Assembly (NCBI RefSeq): GCF_010548305.1
Contig: NZ_JAAGLV010000002.1
Location: 372,001 to 436,000 of the forward strand
Source of the DNA: Streptomyces sp. SID13031
GTDB taxonomy: Bacteria; Actinomycetota; Actinomycetes; Propionibacteriales; Kribbellaceae
Direction: 5' to 3'
DNA: 64,000 nucleotides
Part shown: positions 8,677 to 19,245 of the stretch, in pieces
Layout of the letters: every line of letters begins with the position of its first letter
Position numbering within the stretch: the first letter of the stretch is position 1
The notes under the pieces: generated by a model
The model's input: the letters and a program-made list of their open reading frames with translations, nothing else
Told to the model about the DNA's origin: nothing
Database searches by the model: none
Position numbers and translations under genes: made by a program

Positions 8677-10007
8677 CTGTTGCTCCGGGGCGCGAACGGG
8701 TTGCGGGCGGTGAGGTCGCCGATGTATTCGGTCGGGATGGCAGGCTCGCCGCGGCTGAGCTGGCTGGCGCTGCGGGGGAGCTCGTCGCGAACCTTGAGGT
8801 GGTGCGCCTGCGACTCGGCTGGCGTGGTGCGGCCGATGATCTTGCCCGCCTCGACCAGCGGCTTGAGGAGTTCGCGGTCGTCGCCGTCGTCCACCGGCGG
8901 CTGGCCGACGCCGATCAGCTCCACTTCGGCGACCCCGGCCGCGCTTCGCCGGCGTAGTGCGTACTTGCGGCCGCCGATCGAGATCTTGTCCGGGCTCTTC
9001 TTCGCCACCGGCACCATCGTGCCGCCGGCGTCCTCGCGGGCGACCAGCTTGTAGACGAAACCGCAGGTCGGGTAGCCGCTACCGGTCACCAGCGACGTGC
9101 CCACGCCGTAGCCGTCGACGGAGGCCGGGGCGAGCGCGGCGATCTGGTACTCGTCGAGGTCGCTCGTCACGATCACCCGGGTCTTGGTCGCACCCAGGGC
9201 GTCGAGCTGCTCGCGCACCTGACCGGCCAGCGACGGCAGGTCACCGGAGTCCAGCCGTACTGCTCCCAGCTCGGTGCCGGTCACCTCGATCGCGGTCCGT
9301 ACCGCTTCGGTCAGGTCGTAGGTGTCGACCAGCAGCGTCGTTCCCTTGCCGAGGGCATCCACCTGGGAGACGAACGCGTCCCGCTCGGTGTCGTGCAGCA
9401 GCGTGAACGAGTGGGCGGCGGTACCGGCGCTCGGGATGCCGAACCGGCGGGCCGCCTCCAGGTTGGAGGTGGTCGCGAAGCCCGCGATGTACGCCGCGAG
9501 CGCGGACGCGACCGCCGCCTCCTCGTGGGTGCGCCGCGAGCCCATCTCGATACAGGGCCGGCCGCCGGCCCACCAGGTCATCCGGGAGGCGGCCGAGGCG
9601 ACCGCGGAGTCGTGGTTCAGGATCGACAGGAACACGGTTTCCAGCAGCACCGCCTCGGCGAAGCTCGACTCCACCACGAGGACCGGCGAGCCCGGGAAGA
9701 AGATCTCGCCGTCGGCGTACCCGACGATGTCGCCGGTGAACCGGTAGTCGGCCAGCCAGTCGCGGGTAGCCTGATCGACGATGCCCCGGTCGGCCAGGAA
9801 GGCGATCGTCTGCTCGTCGAACCGGAACGCCTCCAGCGCGTCCAGGAGCCGGTTCACGCCCGCGACCACGCCGTACCGGCGTCCGTCGGGCAGGCGGCGG
9901 GCGAACAGCTCGAAAACCGAGCGGCGGTGCGCCGTGCCGTCGGCCAGGCTGGCCTGCAGCATGGTCAGCTCGTAGTGGTCCGTCAGCAAGGCTGTCGTAG
10001 CGTTCAC
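8673..10007 (-). CDS. pncB: Nicotinate phosphoribosyltransferase
   Basis: Makes nicotinate mononucleotide from nicotinate and PRPP in the NAD salvage pathway. The 444-residue length and the motifs [13 protein letters not shown] (N-terminus), [39 protein letters not shown] and [15 protein letters not shown] are characteristic. The GTG start at 10007 has TAGGCT only 6 nt upstream and no ribosome site, so the transcript is probably leaderless. The divergent neighbour is clpS, the same arrangement as pncB1-clpS in mycobacteria. Confidence 0.93.
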   Translation of the reverse strand: MNATTALLTDHYELTMLQASLADGTAHRRSVFELFARRLPDGRRYGVVAGVNRLLDALEAFRFDEQTIAFLADRGIVDQATRDWLADYRFTGDIVGYADGEIFFPGSPVLVVESSFAEAVLLETVFLSILNHDSAVASAASRMTWWAGGRPCIEMGSRRTHEEAAVASALAAYIAGFATTSNLEAARRFGIPSAGTAAHSFTLLHDTERDAFVSQVDALGKGTTLLVDTYDLTEAVRTAIEVTGTELGAVRLDSGDLPSLAGQVREQLDALGATKTRVIVTSDLDEYQIAALAPASVDGYGVGTSLVTGSGYPTCGFVYKLVAREDAGGTMVPVAKKSPDKISIGGRKYALRRRSAAGVAEVELIGVGQPPVDDGDDRELLKPLVEAGKIIGRTTPAESQAHHLKVRDELPRSASQLSRGEPAIPTEYIGDLTARNPFAPRSNR

Positions 10008-10013
10008 AAGGGC

Positions 10014-10019
10014 AGCCTA
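10014..10019 (-). promoter_or_regulatory. -10 element of leaderless pncB transcript
   Basis: TAGGCT on the minus strand lies 6 nt before the pncB GTG and fits the TANNNT consensus. With this spacing transcription would start at the start codon. Confidence 0.5.
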
Positions 10020-10056
10020 TTGCGAGCCGAGAACCCATGATGGAGAGAATGGCCCA

Positions 10057-10344
10057 GTGACCACCGCACCGAGCGAACTCGCGAGCCCCGAAATCGACGA
10101 GGCGATCGAGTTGAGCCCACCGTGGGTGACCATCGTCTGGAACGACCCGGTGAACCTGATGGACTACGTCACCTTCGTCTTCCAGACCCATTTCGGCTAC
10201 TCCAAGGCCAAGGCGGAGAAGCTGATGATGCAGGTCCACGAAGAGGGCAAGTCGGCCGTCTCGAACGGCAACCGCGAGGCGATGGAACGCGATGTCGAAG
10301 CCATGCACCACTACGGCCTGTGGGCCACCTGTGAGAAGTCGTGA
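10057..10344 (+). CDS. clpS: ATP-dependent Clp protease adaptor ClpS
   Basis: The 95-residue adaptor that hands N-degron substrates to the ClpAP/ClpCP unfoldase. The core is intact: [18 protein letters not shown] (the ND pair and following residues form the N-end-rule pocket), [21 protein letters not shown], and the C-terminal MHHYGLWA. About 22 residues of disordered N-terminal tail contact the unfoldase. It overlaps the DUF2017 gene by 4 nt (GTGA), a pairing conserved across actinobacteria. Confidence 0.93.
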   Translation: MTTAPSELASPEIDEAIELSPPWVTIVWNDPVNLMDYVTFVFQTHFGYSKAKAEKLMMQVHEEGKSAVSNGNREAMERDVEAMHHYGLWATCEKS

Positions 10345-10892
10345 CGAGGTTCCGTAAGCGCAAGAAGACCGTGATCGTCAGTTTCGCCGACCACGAGGCG
10401 GACATCCTGGCGAACCTGCTCCGCAACCTGGTCGAGCTCCTGTACGACGGGATGCCACCGCGCGCCGCCGAGTCGAGCGACCCGCTGGCCGCGCTGCTCG
10501 ACAACGACGGGCCGACCTCGCCGCCGGAGGACGTAGTACTGCAGCGGCTGCTGCCGGACGCGTACAAGGCCGACGACAACGCGTCGGCGGAGTTCCGGCG
10601 CTTCACCGAGCGCGGCCTCCGCGACAACAAGGCCTCCGACGCCAAACGCGTCCTGGAGGCCCTCGAGGCGCATCCCGAGGACGGCATCCCGCTCGAAGGC
10701 GACGACCAGCTCGCCTGGCTCCGGGCCCTCAACGACCTCCGCCTGGCTATCGGCACCCGCCTGGACATCAAGGAAGAGGACGACTACGGCGTCTGGGAAA
10801 AACTCCCCGACGACGACCCCCGCCGCCTCACCTACGACCTCTACGACTGGCTCGGCTACCTCCAGTCAGCGCTTCTCCACAACATCCGCTGA
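10341..10892 (+). CDS. DUF2017 family protein
   Basis: A 183-residue cytoplasmic protein of the actinobacterial DUF2017 family, invariably coded next to clpS (Rv1332 in M. tuberculosis occupies the equivalent place). Recognisable parts are [21 protein letters not shown] near the start, [12 protein letters not shown] in the middle and [12 protein letters not shown] at the end. It has acidic loops and no membrane segment. A role tied to Clp-dependent proteolysis is suggested only by the strict linkage; the biochemical function is unknown to me. Confidence 0.85.
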   Translation: MTRFRKRKKTVIVSFADHEADILANLLRNLVELLYDGMPPRAAESSDPLAALLDNDGPTSPPEDVVLQRLLPDAYKADDNASAEFRRFTERGLRDNKASDAKRVLEALEAHPEDGIPLEGDDQLAWLRALNDLRLAIGTRLDIKEEDDYGVWEKLPDDDPRRLTYDLYDWLGYLQSALLHNIR

Positions 10893-10979
10893 AAGGCAGA
10901 AGCGGGGAGGTGGCGAGGCTCGGCTGACACTTGTCCACAGCGTCGGGTAATCGTCGAGCGCCGGTGGCGGCGACCCGCA

Positions 10980-10985
10980 TACCAT
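10980..10985 (+). promoter_or_regulatory. -10 element of leaderless ileS transcript
   Basis: TACCAT lies 6 nt before the ileS ATG. No purine-rich ribosome site is present, consistent with a leaderless start. Confidence 0.5.
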
Positions 10986-10991
10986 CGGCGA

Positions 10992-13900
10992 ATGAGCTAC
11001 CCCAAGGCCGGCAAGACCCGACTGACCGCGAGTCCGGAGTTCCCGCAGCTCGAGCGTGACGTGCTCGAATACTGGGAGACGGACGGGACGTTCATTGCGT
11101 CGGTCGAGCAACGGGCGGCTGGTACGGACGGGGCGAACGAGTTCGTTTTCTATGACGGGCCGCCGTTTGCCAACGGGCTGCCGCATTACGGGCATCTGCT
11201 GACGGGGTACGTGAAGGACGTCGTGCCGCGGTACCAGACGATGCGCGGGCATCGGGTCGAGCGGCGGTTCGGGTGGGACACGCATGGGCTGCCGGCCGAG
11301 TTGGAGGCGCAGCGGGTGCTGGGGCTGAAGACGAAGGCCGAGATCCTCGAGCTGGGGATCGAGAAGTTCAACCAGGCCTGCCGGGACTCGGTGCTCAAGT
11401 ACACCGGCGAGTGGCAGGCCTATGTCACCCGGCAGGCGCGGTGGGTCGACTTCGGGAACGACTACAAGACGCTCAATCGCGACTATATGGAGTCGGTGAT
11501 CTGGGCGTTCAAGACGCTGTACGACAAGGGCCTGGTGTACGAAGGCCTCCGGGTGCTGCCGTACTGCTGGAACGACGAGACGCCGCTGTCCAACCACGAG
11601 CTGCGGATGGACGACGATGTCTACCAGCCGCGGCAGGATCCGTCGGTGACCGTCGCGGTGGTGCTGGAGACGGGCGAGCGGCTGCTCGCCTGGACCACCA
11701 CACCATGGACGCTGCCGAGCAACCTGGCGATGGCGGTCGGGCCGGACATCGACTACGTCGTCGTGAACGATGCCGAGGGCCGGCCGACCGTGCTGGCCGA
11801 GGCGCGGCTTTCGGCGTACACGGAAGAACACGGCGGCGTGGCCGGCCTCGGCGACGAGGTGGTCCGCCGGTTGAAGGGGGCCGAGCTGATCGGCCGCCGG
11901 TACACGCCGTTGTTCGACTTCTTCGCGGACGCCTCGAAGTGGGGGACCGGGAACGCCTTCCAGGTGATCGCGGCCGACCACGTCACCACGGAGAACGGCA
12001 CCGGCGTGGTGCACATGGCTCCGGCGTACGGCGAGGAGGACCAGCTCGCCTGCGACGCGGTCGGCATCCCGACGCTGCTGACGGTCGATGACGGGGCTCG
12101 CTTCACCACCGTGGTTCCGCCGTACGCCGGGCAGCACGTGTTCGACGCGAACCGGCCGATCATCCGCGATCTGCGTGCCGCCGGGGCACTCGTTCGCGAG
12201 GACAGCTATGTGCACAGCTACCCGCACTGCTGGCGGTGCCGCAACCCGCTGATCTACAAGGCGGTGTCGAGCTGGTTCGTCGAGGTGACCCGGATCCGGG
12301 ACCGGATGGTCGAGCTGAACGAGCAGATCACCTGGGTGCCGGAGCACGTCAAGCACGGGCAGTTCGGCAAGTGGCTGGAGAACGCGCGTGACTGGTCGAT
12401 CAGCCGGAACCGGTTCTGGGGTTCGCCGATCCCGGTCTGGCGGTCGGACGATCCGGCGTACCCGCGGATCGACGTGTACGGCTCGGTCGAGGAGCTGGAG
12501 CGCGACTTCGGCGTCGCCGTACCGGACCTGCACCGCCCGTACGTCGATGAGCTGACCCGGCCGAATCCCGACGACCCGACCGGGCGGTCGACGATGCGCC
12601 GGGTGGCCGACGTCCTGGACGTCTGGTTCGACTCGGGGTCGATGAGTTTCGCCCAGGTGCACTATCCGTTCGAGAACACGGACTGGTTCGAGCATCATTT
12701 CCCGGGCGACTTCATCGTCGAGTACATCGGCCAGACCCGCGGCTGGTTCTACACGATGCACATCCTGGCGACTGCGCTGTTCGACCGGCCGGCCTTCTCG
12801 TCGTGCCTTTCGCACGGGATCGTGCTCGGCAGCGACGGGCAGAAGATGAGCAAGTCGCTGCGGAACTACCCGGACGTGCGGGAGGTGTTCGACCGCGACG
12901 GCGCGGACGCGATGCGCTGGTTCCTGATGTCGAGCCCGATCCTGCGCGGCGGCAACCTGGTCGTCACCGAGCAGGGGATCCGCGACGGCGTCCGGCAGGT
13001 GATGATCCCGCTGTGGAACGCCTGGTACTTCTTCGGGCTCTACGCGAACGCGGCGTCGGCCACGGCTGTTCGGTCCGCGTCATCGGAGGTCGAGCTCGAC
13101 CGCTATCTGCTGGCCCGGTTGCGGGTATTCGTCGGTGAGGTGGAGGAGCGGCTCGATCGGTACGACATCGCGTCGGCGTGCGAGTCGATGGTCAGCTATC
13201 TGGAGGTGCTGACGAACTGGTACATCCGGCGGTCGCGCGAGCGCTTCTGGGATGACCAGGGCGCGACTTTCCAGGACGCCCTGAACACCCTCTACACGGC
13301 GCTCGAAGTGGTCACCCGGACGGTGGCGCCGCTGCTGCCGCTGACGGCCGAGGAGATCTGGCGCGGGCTGACGGGTGGGCGGTCTGTGCATCTGACCGAC
13401 TGGCCGTCAGTGGACGAGCTTCCATCAGACGATGCTTTGGTGGCACGGATGGAGCGCGTGCGGGAGGTCTGCTCGGTCGCCTCGGCCCTGCGCAAGGCCG
13501 AGGGCATCCGCGGCCGGCAGCCGCTGCAAACGGTGACTGTCGCCACGCCTGATGCGAAGTCGCTGGAGCAGTTGGTACCGATCCTGCGCGCGGAGATCAA
13601 CGTGCAGGACGTCGTACTGACCGAGATCCACGAGGTGGACGCCCCGGTCTCCCAAAAGCTGACCGTGAACGCCCGCGCCGCCGGCCCGAGGCTGGGCCGT
13701 GAGGTTCAGTCGGTGATCAAGGCATCGAAGAGCGGTGACTGGTCGGTCTCACCCGACGGTGTCGTGGTGGCCGGCGGCATCACCCTGCAGGAGGGCGAGT
13801 ACACCCTGGAGACCGTCCTCGCAGACGGCGCCGACCACGCCCAACAGGCGAGCGGACTGCTGTCCGACGGCGGTTTCGTGATGCTAGACCTCCACCTCAC

Positions 13901-14132
13901 CCCGGCGCTCGAACGCGAGGGAATCGCCCGCGACGTCATCCGCCTGATCCAGCAGGCCCGCCGCGGCGCAGGCCTCGACATCACCGACCGCATCCAGCTG
14001 CGGCTGAGCGCGGATGCCGCAACCCGCGAGGCGATCGAGGAGCACCGAGAGACGCTGATGGCAGAAACCCTGTCCCAGACCCTCGATGTCACCGAAGGCA
14101 ACGAGCTCGCCATCACACTGGCCAAGACCTGA
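10992..14132 (+). CDS. ileS: Isoleucyl-tRNA synthetase, type 2
   Basis: Charges tRNA-Ile. At 1046 residues it has the class I signature HYGH in [19 protein letters not shown] (about 57-75) and KMSKS near 617 in [14 protein letters not shown]. The editing domain holds [16 protein letters not shown]. The HYGH-type first motif and the eukaryote-like N-terminus place it with IleRS2 enzymes, which as a class tolerate the inhibitor mupirocin better than IleRS1. It stands alone between DUF2017 and an aldo-keto reductase and appears leaderless. I looked for a T-box leader and found none. Confidence 0.95.
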   Translation: MSYPKAGKTRLTASPEFPQLERDVLEYWETDGTFIASVEQRAAGTDGANEFVFYDGPPFANGLPHYGHLLTGYVKDVVPRYQTMRGHRVERRFGWDTHGLPAELEAQRVLGLKTKAEILELGIEKFNQACRDSVLKYTGEWQAYVTRQARWVDFGNDYKTLNRDYMESVIWAFKTLYDKGLVYEGLRVLPYCWNDETPLSNHELRMDDDVYQPRQDPSVTVAVVLETGERLLAWTTTPWTLPSNLAMAVGPDIDYVVVNDAEGRPTVLAEARLSAYTEEHGGVAGLGDEVVRRLKGAELIGRRYTPLFDFFADASKWGTGNAFQVIAADHVTTENGTGVVHMAPAYGEEDQLACDAVGIPTLLTVDDGARFTTVVPPYAGQHVFDANRPIIRDLRAAGALVREDSYVHSYPHCWRCRNPLIYKAVSSWFVEVTRIRDRMVELNEQITWVPEHVKHGQFGKWLENARDWSISRNRFWGSPIPVWRSDDPAYPRIDVYGSVEELERDFGVAVPDLHRPYVDELTRPNPDDPTGRSTMRRVADVLDVWFDSGSMSFAQVHYPFENTDWFEHHFPGDFIVEYIGQTRGWFYTMHILATALFDRPAFSSCLSHGIVLGSDGQKMSKSLRNYPDVREVFDRDGADAMRWFLMSSPILRGGNLVVTEQGIRDGVRQVMIPLWNAWYFFGLYANAASATAVRSASSEVELDRYLLARLRVFVGEVEERLDRYDIASACESMVSYLEVLTNWYIRRSRERFWDDQGATFQDALNTLYTALEVVTRTVAPLLPLTAEEIWRGLTGGRSVHLTDWPSVDELPSDDALVARMERVREVCSVASALRKAEGIRGRQPLQTVTVATPDAKSLEQLVPILRAEINVQDVVLTEIHEVDAPVSQKLTVNARAAGPRLGREVQSVIKASKSGDWSVSPDGVVVAGGITLQEGEYTLETVLADGADHAQQASGLLSDGGFVMLDLHLTPALEREGIARDVIRLIQQARRGAGLDITDRIQLRLSADAATREAIEEHRETLMAETLSQTLDVTEGNELAITLAKT

Positions 14133-14238
14133 CCCCACCCTCCGTCGAGCGAAGCCCGACACCCCGGCAGGCGAGCAGAGCCGGATTCCCCGCCCACCCC
14201 GCCCGGTGGAGCCGCTTCTATCCACCTACCGCGGCGCA

Positions 14239-14244
14239 TAGGGT
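14239..14244 (+). promoter_or_regulatory. -10 element of leaderless aldo-keto reductase transcript
   Basis: TAGGGT lies 7 nt before the ATG. The surrounding CATAGGGTT-N2-CGG-N-ATGG recurs in front of rph at 22252. Confidence 0.5.
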
Positions 14245-14251
14245 TGACGGT

Positions 14252-15229
14252 ATGGAGAAGCGGACGTTAGGGCGTACTGGGCGTGAGGTTGGCGTGGTCG
14301 GGCTTGGGGCCTGGCAGTTGGGTGCTGACTGGGGTGAGGTTGACGAGAGTGACGCGGTCAACGTGTTGAACTCGGCGATCGAGGGTGGGGTCACCTTCAT
14401 CGATACGGCTGATGTGTACGGCGACGGGCGGAGCGAGCGGCTGGTCGGGCAGGTGCTCAAGGAGCACCCGGAGCTGACCGTGGCGACCAAGATGGGTCGC
14501 CGGGTCGAGCAGCGGCCGGAGAACTACAACCTGGACGCCTTCCGCGCCTGGAACGACCGCTCCCGTGAGAACCTCGGCGTCGACACGATCGACCTGGTCC
14601 AGCTGCACTGCCCGCCGACGCCGGTCTACTCGACCGACGCGGTCTTCGACGCGCTCGACACGTTGGTGGCCGAGGGGCGCATCTCGGCGTACGGGGTGAG
14701 TGTGGAGACCTGTGAGGAAGCGCTGACCGCGATCGCCCGGCCGAACGTCGCATCCGTGCAGATCATCCTCAACGCCTTCCGCCTCAAGCCCCTCGACGAG
14801 GTGCTCCCCGCCGCCGAGCGGGCCGGCGTCGGCATCATCGCCCGGGTCCCGCTGGCGAGCGGCCTGCTGTCCGGCAAGTACGACGAGAACACCACCTTCG
14901 GCGCGGACGACCATCGCAACTACAACCGCAAGGGCGAGGCCTTCGACGTCGGCGAGACGTTCTCCGGGGTCGACTTCGAGACCGGCCTGGAGGCGGTCAA
15001 ACGCCTCATCCCGCTCGTTCCCGAGAACGCCACGATGGCCCAGTTCGCGCTCCGCTGGATCCTCGACCAGCCCGGCGTCAGTGTCGTCATCCCCGGCGCC
15101 CGCAACCCGCAGCAGGTGGCCGGCAACGTCGGCGCCGCAGCCCTGGCCCCGCTCACGGCAGGCGAGCTGAAGGTCGTCCAGACCGTGTACGACGAGCTGA
15201 TCCGCCCGCAGGTCCACGACCGCTGGTAG
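14252..15229 (+). CDS. Aldo/keto reductase
   Basis: A 325-residue NADPH-dependent (beta/alpha)8-barrel oxidoreductase. The catalytic tetrad is visible: Asp and Tyr in FIDTADVYGDGRSE, Lys in ATKMGRRV, His in LVQLHCPP. The C-terminal cofactor motif is VVIPGARNPQQVAGN. It resembles the broad YhdN/Tas-like group, and the substrate cannot be inferred. It is a single-gene unit with a leaderless-type promoter and a strong hairpin terminator behind it. Confidence 0.9.
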   Translation: MEKRTLGRTGREVGVVGLGAWQLGADWGEVDESDAVNVLNSAIEGGVTFIDTADVYGDGRSERLVGQVLKEHPELTVATKMGRRVEQRPENYNLDAFRAWNDRSRENLGVDTIDLVQLHCPPTPVYSTDAVFDALDTLVAEGRISAYGVSVETCEEALTAIARPNVASVQIILNAFRLKPLDEVLPAAERAGVGIIARVPLASGLLSGKYDENTTFGADDHRNYNRKGEAFDVGETFSGVDFETGLEAVKRLIPLVPENATMAQFALRWILDQPGVSVVIPGARNPQQVAGNVGAAALAPLTAGELKVVQTVYDELIRPQVHDRW

Positions 15230-15244
15230 TCCACATACTGGACG

Positions 15245-15269
15245 CGCCCCCCTGGTTGTCAGGGGGGCG
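15245..15269 (+). terminator. Hairpin terminator after aldo-keto reductase
   Basis: CGCCCCCCTG and CAGGGGGGCG form a perfect 10-bp stem with loop GTTGT, 15 nt after the stop codon. Confidence 0.75.
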
Positions 15270-15282
15270 TCAGCCCGCTCCG

Positions 15283-15288
15283 TATCGT
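15283..15288 (+). promoter_or_regulatory. -10 element of leaderless mec transcript
   Basis: TATCGT lies 6 nt before GTG 15295. The intervening GGAGG is too close to the start (1 nt) to act as a ribosome site. Confidence 0.45.
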
Positions 15289-15294
15289 GGAGGC

Positions 15295-15747
15295 GTGCTC
15301 ACCATCGACCAGGCCACGTACGACGAGATCGTGGCGCACGCGCGCCGGGACCATCCGGACGAGGCCTGTGGCGTGGTCGCCGGGCCGGCCGGGTCGGACC
15401 GGCCGGAGCGGTTCATCCCGATGCTGAACGCGGCGATGTCGCCGACGTTCTACGAGTTCGACTCGGGTGACTTGTTCCGGTTGTACAAGGAGATGGACGA
15501 GCGCGACGAGGAACCGGTCGTGATCTACCACTCGCACACGGCCACCGAGGCCTATCCCTCGCGGACCGACATCAACCTGGCCGGCGAGCCCGGCGCGCAC
15601 TACGTGCTGGTCTCCACCCGCGACGGCGCGGACTCGCCGTCGTACGACGGGCCGGTGCAGTTCCGGTCGTACCGGATCATCGACGGCGCGGTCACCGAAG
15701 AAGAGGTCAAGGTCGTGGCGGACCACAGCAACCAAGGAGACAACTGA
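15295..15747 (+). CDS. mec: JAMM/MPN+ metalloprotease Mec (CysO-cysteine peptidase)
   Basis: Zinc protease of 150 residues that releases new cysteine from the carrier protein CysO. The JAMM motif is complete: a glutamate (EACGVV) plus HSH-x7-S-x2-D in IYHSHTATEAYPSRTD. The next two genes are the carrier and the O-phosphoserine sulfhydrylase, the same trio as Rv1334-Rv1336 of M. tuberculosis, which supports the substrate call. I chose GTG 15295; an earlier in-frame start at 15256 lies inside the preceding terminator. It is the first gene of the operon. Confidence 0.9.
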   Translation: MLTIDQATYDEIVAHARRDHPDEACGVVAGPAGSDRPERFIPMLNAAMSPTFYEFDSGDLFRLYKEMDERDEEPVVIYHSHTATEAYPSRTDINLAGEPGAHYVLVSTRDGADSPSYDGPVQFRSYRIIDGAVTEEEVKVVADHSNQGDN

Positions 15748-15748
15748 C

Positions 15749-16977
<1,229 letters not shown>

Positions 16978-17003
16978 CGGCTGGGCTTGGCGGCTGCGCT
17001 TGG

Positions 17004-17027
17004 CGGCCGGGCGGATCCGTCCGGCCG
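17004..17027. terminator. Near-palindromic hairpin between cysM and zinc-motif protein
   Basis: CGGCCGGGCGGA (17004-17015) pairs with TCCGTCCGGCCG (17016-17027), all paired with one G-T wobble in DNA notation. It sits between two converging genes. Confidence 0.5.
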
Positions 17028-17060
17028 CGGGCGGGCGGCGGCGGACGGGGACGAGCTCGG

Positions 17061-17423
17061 TCAGGTCTTGAAGAGCACTTTTCTTCCTATCCGGGGATGG
17101 ACGCCCCGGCCCTTGCAGCTGCTGCAGGGACGCTGGGCGTAGCTGAACACGTAGCCCTTGTGCCGGCCGGCGCCGTTGCAGCGATTGCATTTCGCGTTCG
17201 GGTGCAGGGACAACGAGACGAGGTAGAGGGCGAAGGCGGCGAGCGCGACCAGTAGCAGCAGGCCTATCGGGCCGATCGCCGACGCGAGGTCGGCGCTGGG
17301 ACTGGACGTGTTCGTCTCCACAGCCTGACCGGCGGCAGAGCCTGCCACCGCGGCGTTGCTGGGGTGCGGGTTCGGTGCACCGGTGGTGGTGTGAGCCACC
17401 GCGATCTGGACCACCAGGTTCAT
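17061..17423 (-). CDS. Small membrane protein with DnaJ-type cysteine motifs
   Basis: About 120 residues. A hydrophobic helix (IGPIGLLLLVALAAFALYLV) is followed by a cytoplasmic tail with two CxxC motifs in DnaJ central-domain style, CNRCNGAG and CSSCKGRG, which probably bind one zinc ion. The N-terminal 50 residues are Ala/Thr/Pro rich and may be outside the cell. ATG 17423 is one possible start; GTG 17450 adds nine residues, and neither has a clear ribosome site. In the mycobacterial cluster this position holds a rhomboid protease, so this is a local replacement. Function unknown. Confidence 0.6.
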   Translation of the reverse strand: MNLVVQIAVAHTTTGAPNPHPSNAAVAGSAAGQAVETNTSSPSADLASAIGPIGLLLLVALAAFALYLVSLSLHPNAKCNRCNGAGRHKGYVFSYAQRPCSSCKGRGVHPRIGRKVLFKT

Positions 17424-17590
17424 GGCATCGCTAGGGGCGGTTGGAAACACATCCGATAAGAGTGGCCTGCGTCACGTCACATTGCAATTCCTGAGAGTAA
17501 AGATGTGGATAACTCCGGCGTGTCGTTCTGCGAAGCTAGGTAAGCCTTACTTCAACTCTGCCCGGTAACGGCATTCCAGGCCTGCAGGGC

Positions 17591-17596
17591 TAGAGT
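17591..17596 (+). promoter_or_regulatory. -10 element of leaderless murI transcript
   Basis: TAGAGT lies 7 nt before the murI GTG. Confidence 0.5.
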
Positions 17597-17603
17597 TCGG
17601 AGC

Positions 17604-18407
17604 GTGGCAGACGCACCGATCGGCATCTTCGACTCAGGGTTCGGCGGGCTCACGGTGACGCGGTCGGTGCTCGACCAGTTGCCGCACGAGCCGATCCTGT
17701 ACCTGGGTGACACCGCCCGCCAGCCGTACGGCCCGAAGCCGATCGCCGAGGTCCGCGAGTACGCGCTGGAATGCCTGGACCACCTGGTCGAGGCCGGCGT
17801 GAAGATGCTCGTGATCGCCTGCAACTCGGCCAGCGCCGCGATGCTCAGGGACGCCCGCGAGCGGTACGACGTACCGGTGGTCGAGGTGATCCTGCCGGCC
17901 GCCAGGCGCGCCGTTGCGGCGACCCGGAGTCAGCAGGTCGGCGTGATCTGCACGCAGGCAACGGCGACATCCCTTGCCTACGAGGACGCTTTCGCCGCCG
18001 CTCCCCAGGTTCACCTGCTGACACAGGCCTGCCCGAGCTTCGTGGACTTCGTCGAGGCCGGGGTGACGTCGGGGCCGGAGCTGCTCGCCGCCGCCCACGA
18101 GTACCTCGATCCGCTGGTCGAGGCCGGCGTCGACACGCTCATCCTCGGCTGCACCCACTACCCGTTGCTGACCGGCGTCATCTCGTACGTGATGGGTGAC
18201 AACGTCAGCCTGGTCAGCAGTGCGGAGGAGTGCGCCAAAGATGTATACCGTGTGCTCACCAAGAGCGGGCTGCTCCGGCCCGACGACCTCCCCGCGCCCC
18301 GGCACCGGTTCGTCACCACCGGCAGCCCGGAGGAGTTCGCCTCGATCGGCACCCGCTTCCTCGGTCCGGTGATCTCGGGCGTCGACCAGTTCGCCTGGGT
18401 CCGCTGA
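17604..18407 (+). CDS. murI: Glutamate racemase
   Basis: Makes D-glutamate for peptidoglycan. The two catalytic cysteines are C73 in [10 protein letters not shown] and C183 in LGCTHYPLL. The N-terminal [18 protein letters not shown] and [11 protein letters not shown] contain the conserved Asp-Ser pair and the PYG loop. Length 267 is standard. It is followed by the metallo-beta-lactamase-fold gene, as murI-Rv1339 in M. tuberculosis. Confidence 0.95.
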   Translation: MADAPIGIFDSGFGGLTVTRSVLDQLPHEPILYLGDTARQPYGPKPIAEVREYALECLDHLVEAGVKMLVIACNSASAAMLRDARERYDVPVVEVILPAARRAVAATRSQQVGVICTQATATSLAYEDAFAAAPQVHLLTQACPSFVDFVEAGVTSGPELLAAAHEYLDPLVEAGVDTLILGCTHYPLLTGVISYVMGDNVSLVSSAEECAKDVYRVLTKSGLLRPDDLPAPRHRFVTTGSPEEFASIGTRFLGPVISGVDQFAWVR

Positions 18408-18485
18408 CGATGCGGCCGGCCCGCCAGAGGATTTGGTTGCCCTCGGCGACGCTCTGGTCGCTCTGCGAAGTCGGCAACCCGCCGG

Positions 18486-18491
18486 TAATGT
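18486..18491 (+). promoter_or_regulatory. -10 element of leaderless MBL-fold phosphodiesterase transcript
   Basis: TAATGT lies 7 nt before ATG 18499. Confidence 0.5.
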
Positions 18492-18498
18492 TCAAGAT

Positions 18499-19245
18499 AT
18501 GAAGCTCACTGTGCTCGGCTGCTCCGGGTCCGTCCCCGGGCCAGACTCGCCTGCTTCGAGCTATCTGGTCACCGCCGACGGGTTCAACCTCATTCTCGAT
18601 CTCGGCAGCGGCGCGCTGGGCGCGCTGCAACGCCACCTGTCCGTGCCGGAAATCGGCGCGATCGCCTTGTCCCACCTACATCCCGACCACTGCATGGATC
18701 TGTGCGGGCTGTACGTCGCGGCGAAGTACTCGCCGTCGTCGCCGCTGCCCAGGATCCCCGTCTACGGCCCCCCGGGGTCCGCTGAGCGGATGGCGCTCGC
18801 GTACGACCTGCCGCTGGATCCGGGGATGGAAGAAGAGCTGGAGTTCCATACCTGGCAGGACATCCAGCGGATCGGGCCGTTCACCGTCCGCACTCTGCCG
18901 ATGGTGCATCCGGTACCGGCGTACGCGATCCGCGTTGAGTACGGCAACAAGTCCATCGTGTACTCCGGCGACACCGGCCCCAACGACGGGCTGATCGAGC
19001 TGGCCCGCGGAGCCGACCTGATGCTGTGCGAGGCCGCGCTGCGCGACGACGACCCGAACAACCCACCGGACCTGCACCTGACGCCCGCCGACGCGGGCGA
19101 ACACGCCAAACGCGCCGGGGCGAAACGCCTCGTCATCACCCACGTCCCACCCTGGTTCGACCGCGAAACCCAGGGAATAGGGGCCCGCCGCACCTACCCG
19201 GGAGAGGTTCTCATCGCCACCCCGAACGCCACCTTCGAGATCTAG
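18499..19245 (+). CDS. MBL-fold metallohydrolase, Rv1339-like cyclic nucleotide phosphodiesterase
   Basis: A 248-residue metallo-beta-lactamase-fold enzyme. The metal site is SHLHPDH (H59, H61, D63, H64), with further ligands in MVHPVPA, YSGDTGPN and VITHVPPW. The family includes RNase Z-like and cAMP phosphodiesterase proteins. Its place between murI and rph matches Rv1339, reported as an atypical cAMP phosphodiesterase. ATG 18499 aligns with MKLTVLGCSGS, the true beta-strand start; upstream in-frame codons are not protein-like. The next gene starts on its stop codon. Confidence 0.85.
   Translation: MKLTVLGCSGSVPGPDSPASSYLVTADGFNLILDLGSGALGALQRHLSVPEIGAIALSHLHPDHCMDLCGLYVAAKYSPSSPLPRIPVYGPPGSAERMALAYDLPLDPGMEEELEFHTWQDIQRIGPFTVRTLPMVHPVPAYAIRVEYGNKSIVYSGDTGPNDGLIELARGADLMLCEAALRDDDPNNPPDLHLTPADAGEHAKRAGAKRLVITHVPPWFDRETQGIGARRTYPGEVLIATPNATFEI

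Noticed and set aside
10893-10991. T-box riboswitch upstream of ileS
   Set aside because: Expected in many actinobacteria, but the 99-nt gap has no TGG-N-ACCGCG bulge; GGTGGCGGCGACC is only a weak resemblance, and a TACCAT leaderless promoter explains the start.
10866-12815. A 649-codon minus-strand open frame
   Set aside because: Antisense shadow of ileS; low-complexity product rich in Arg, Pro, His and Val.
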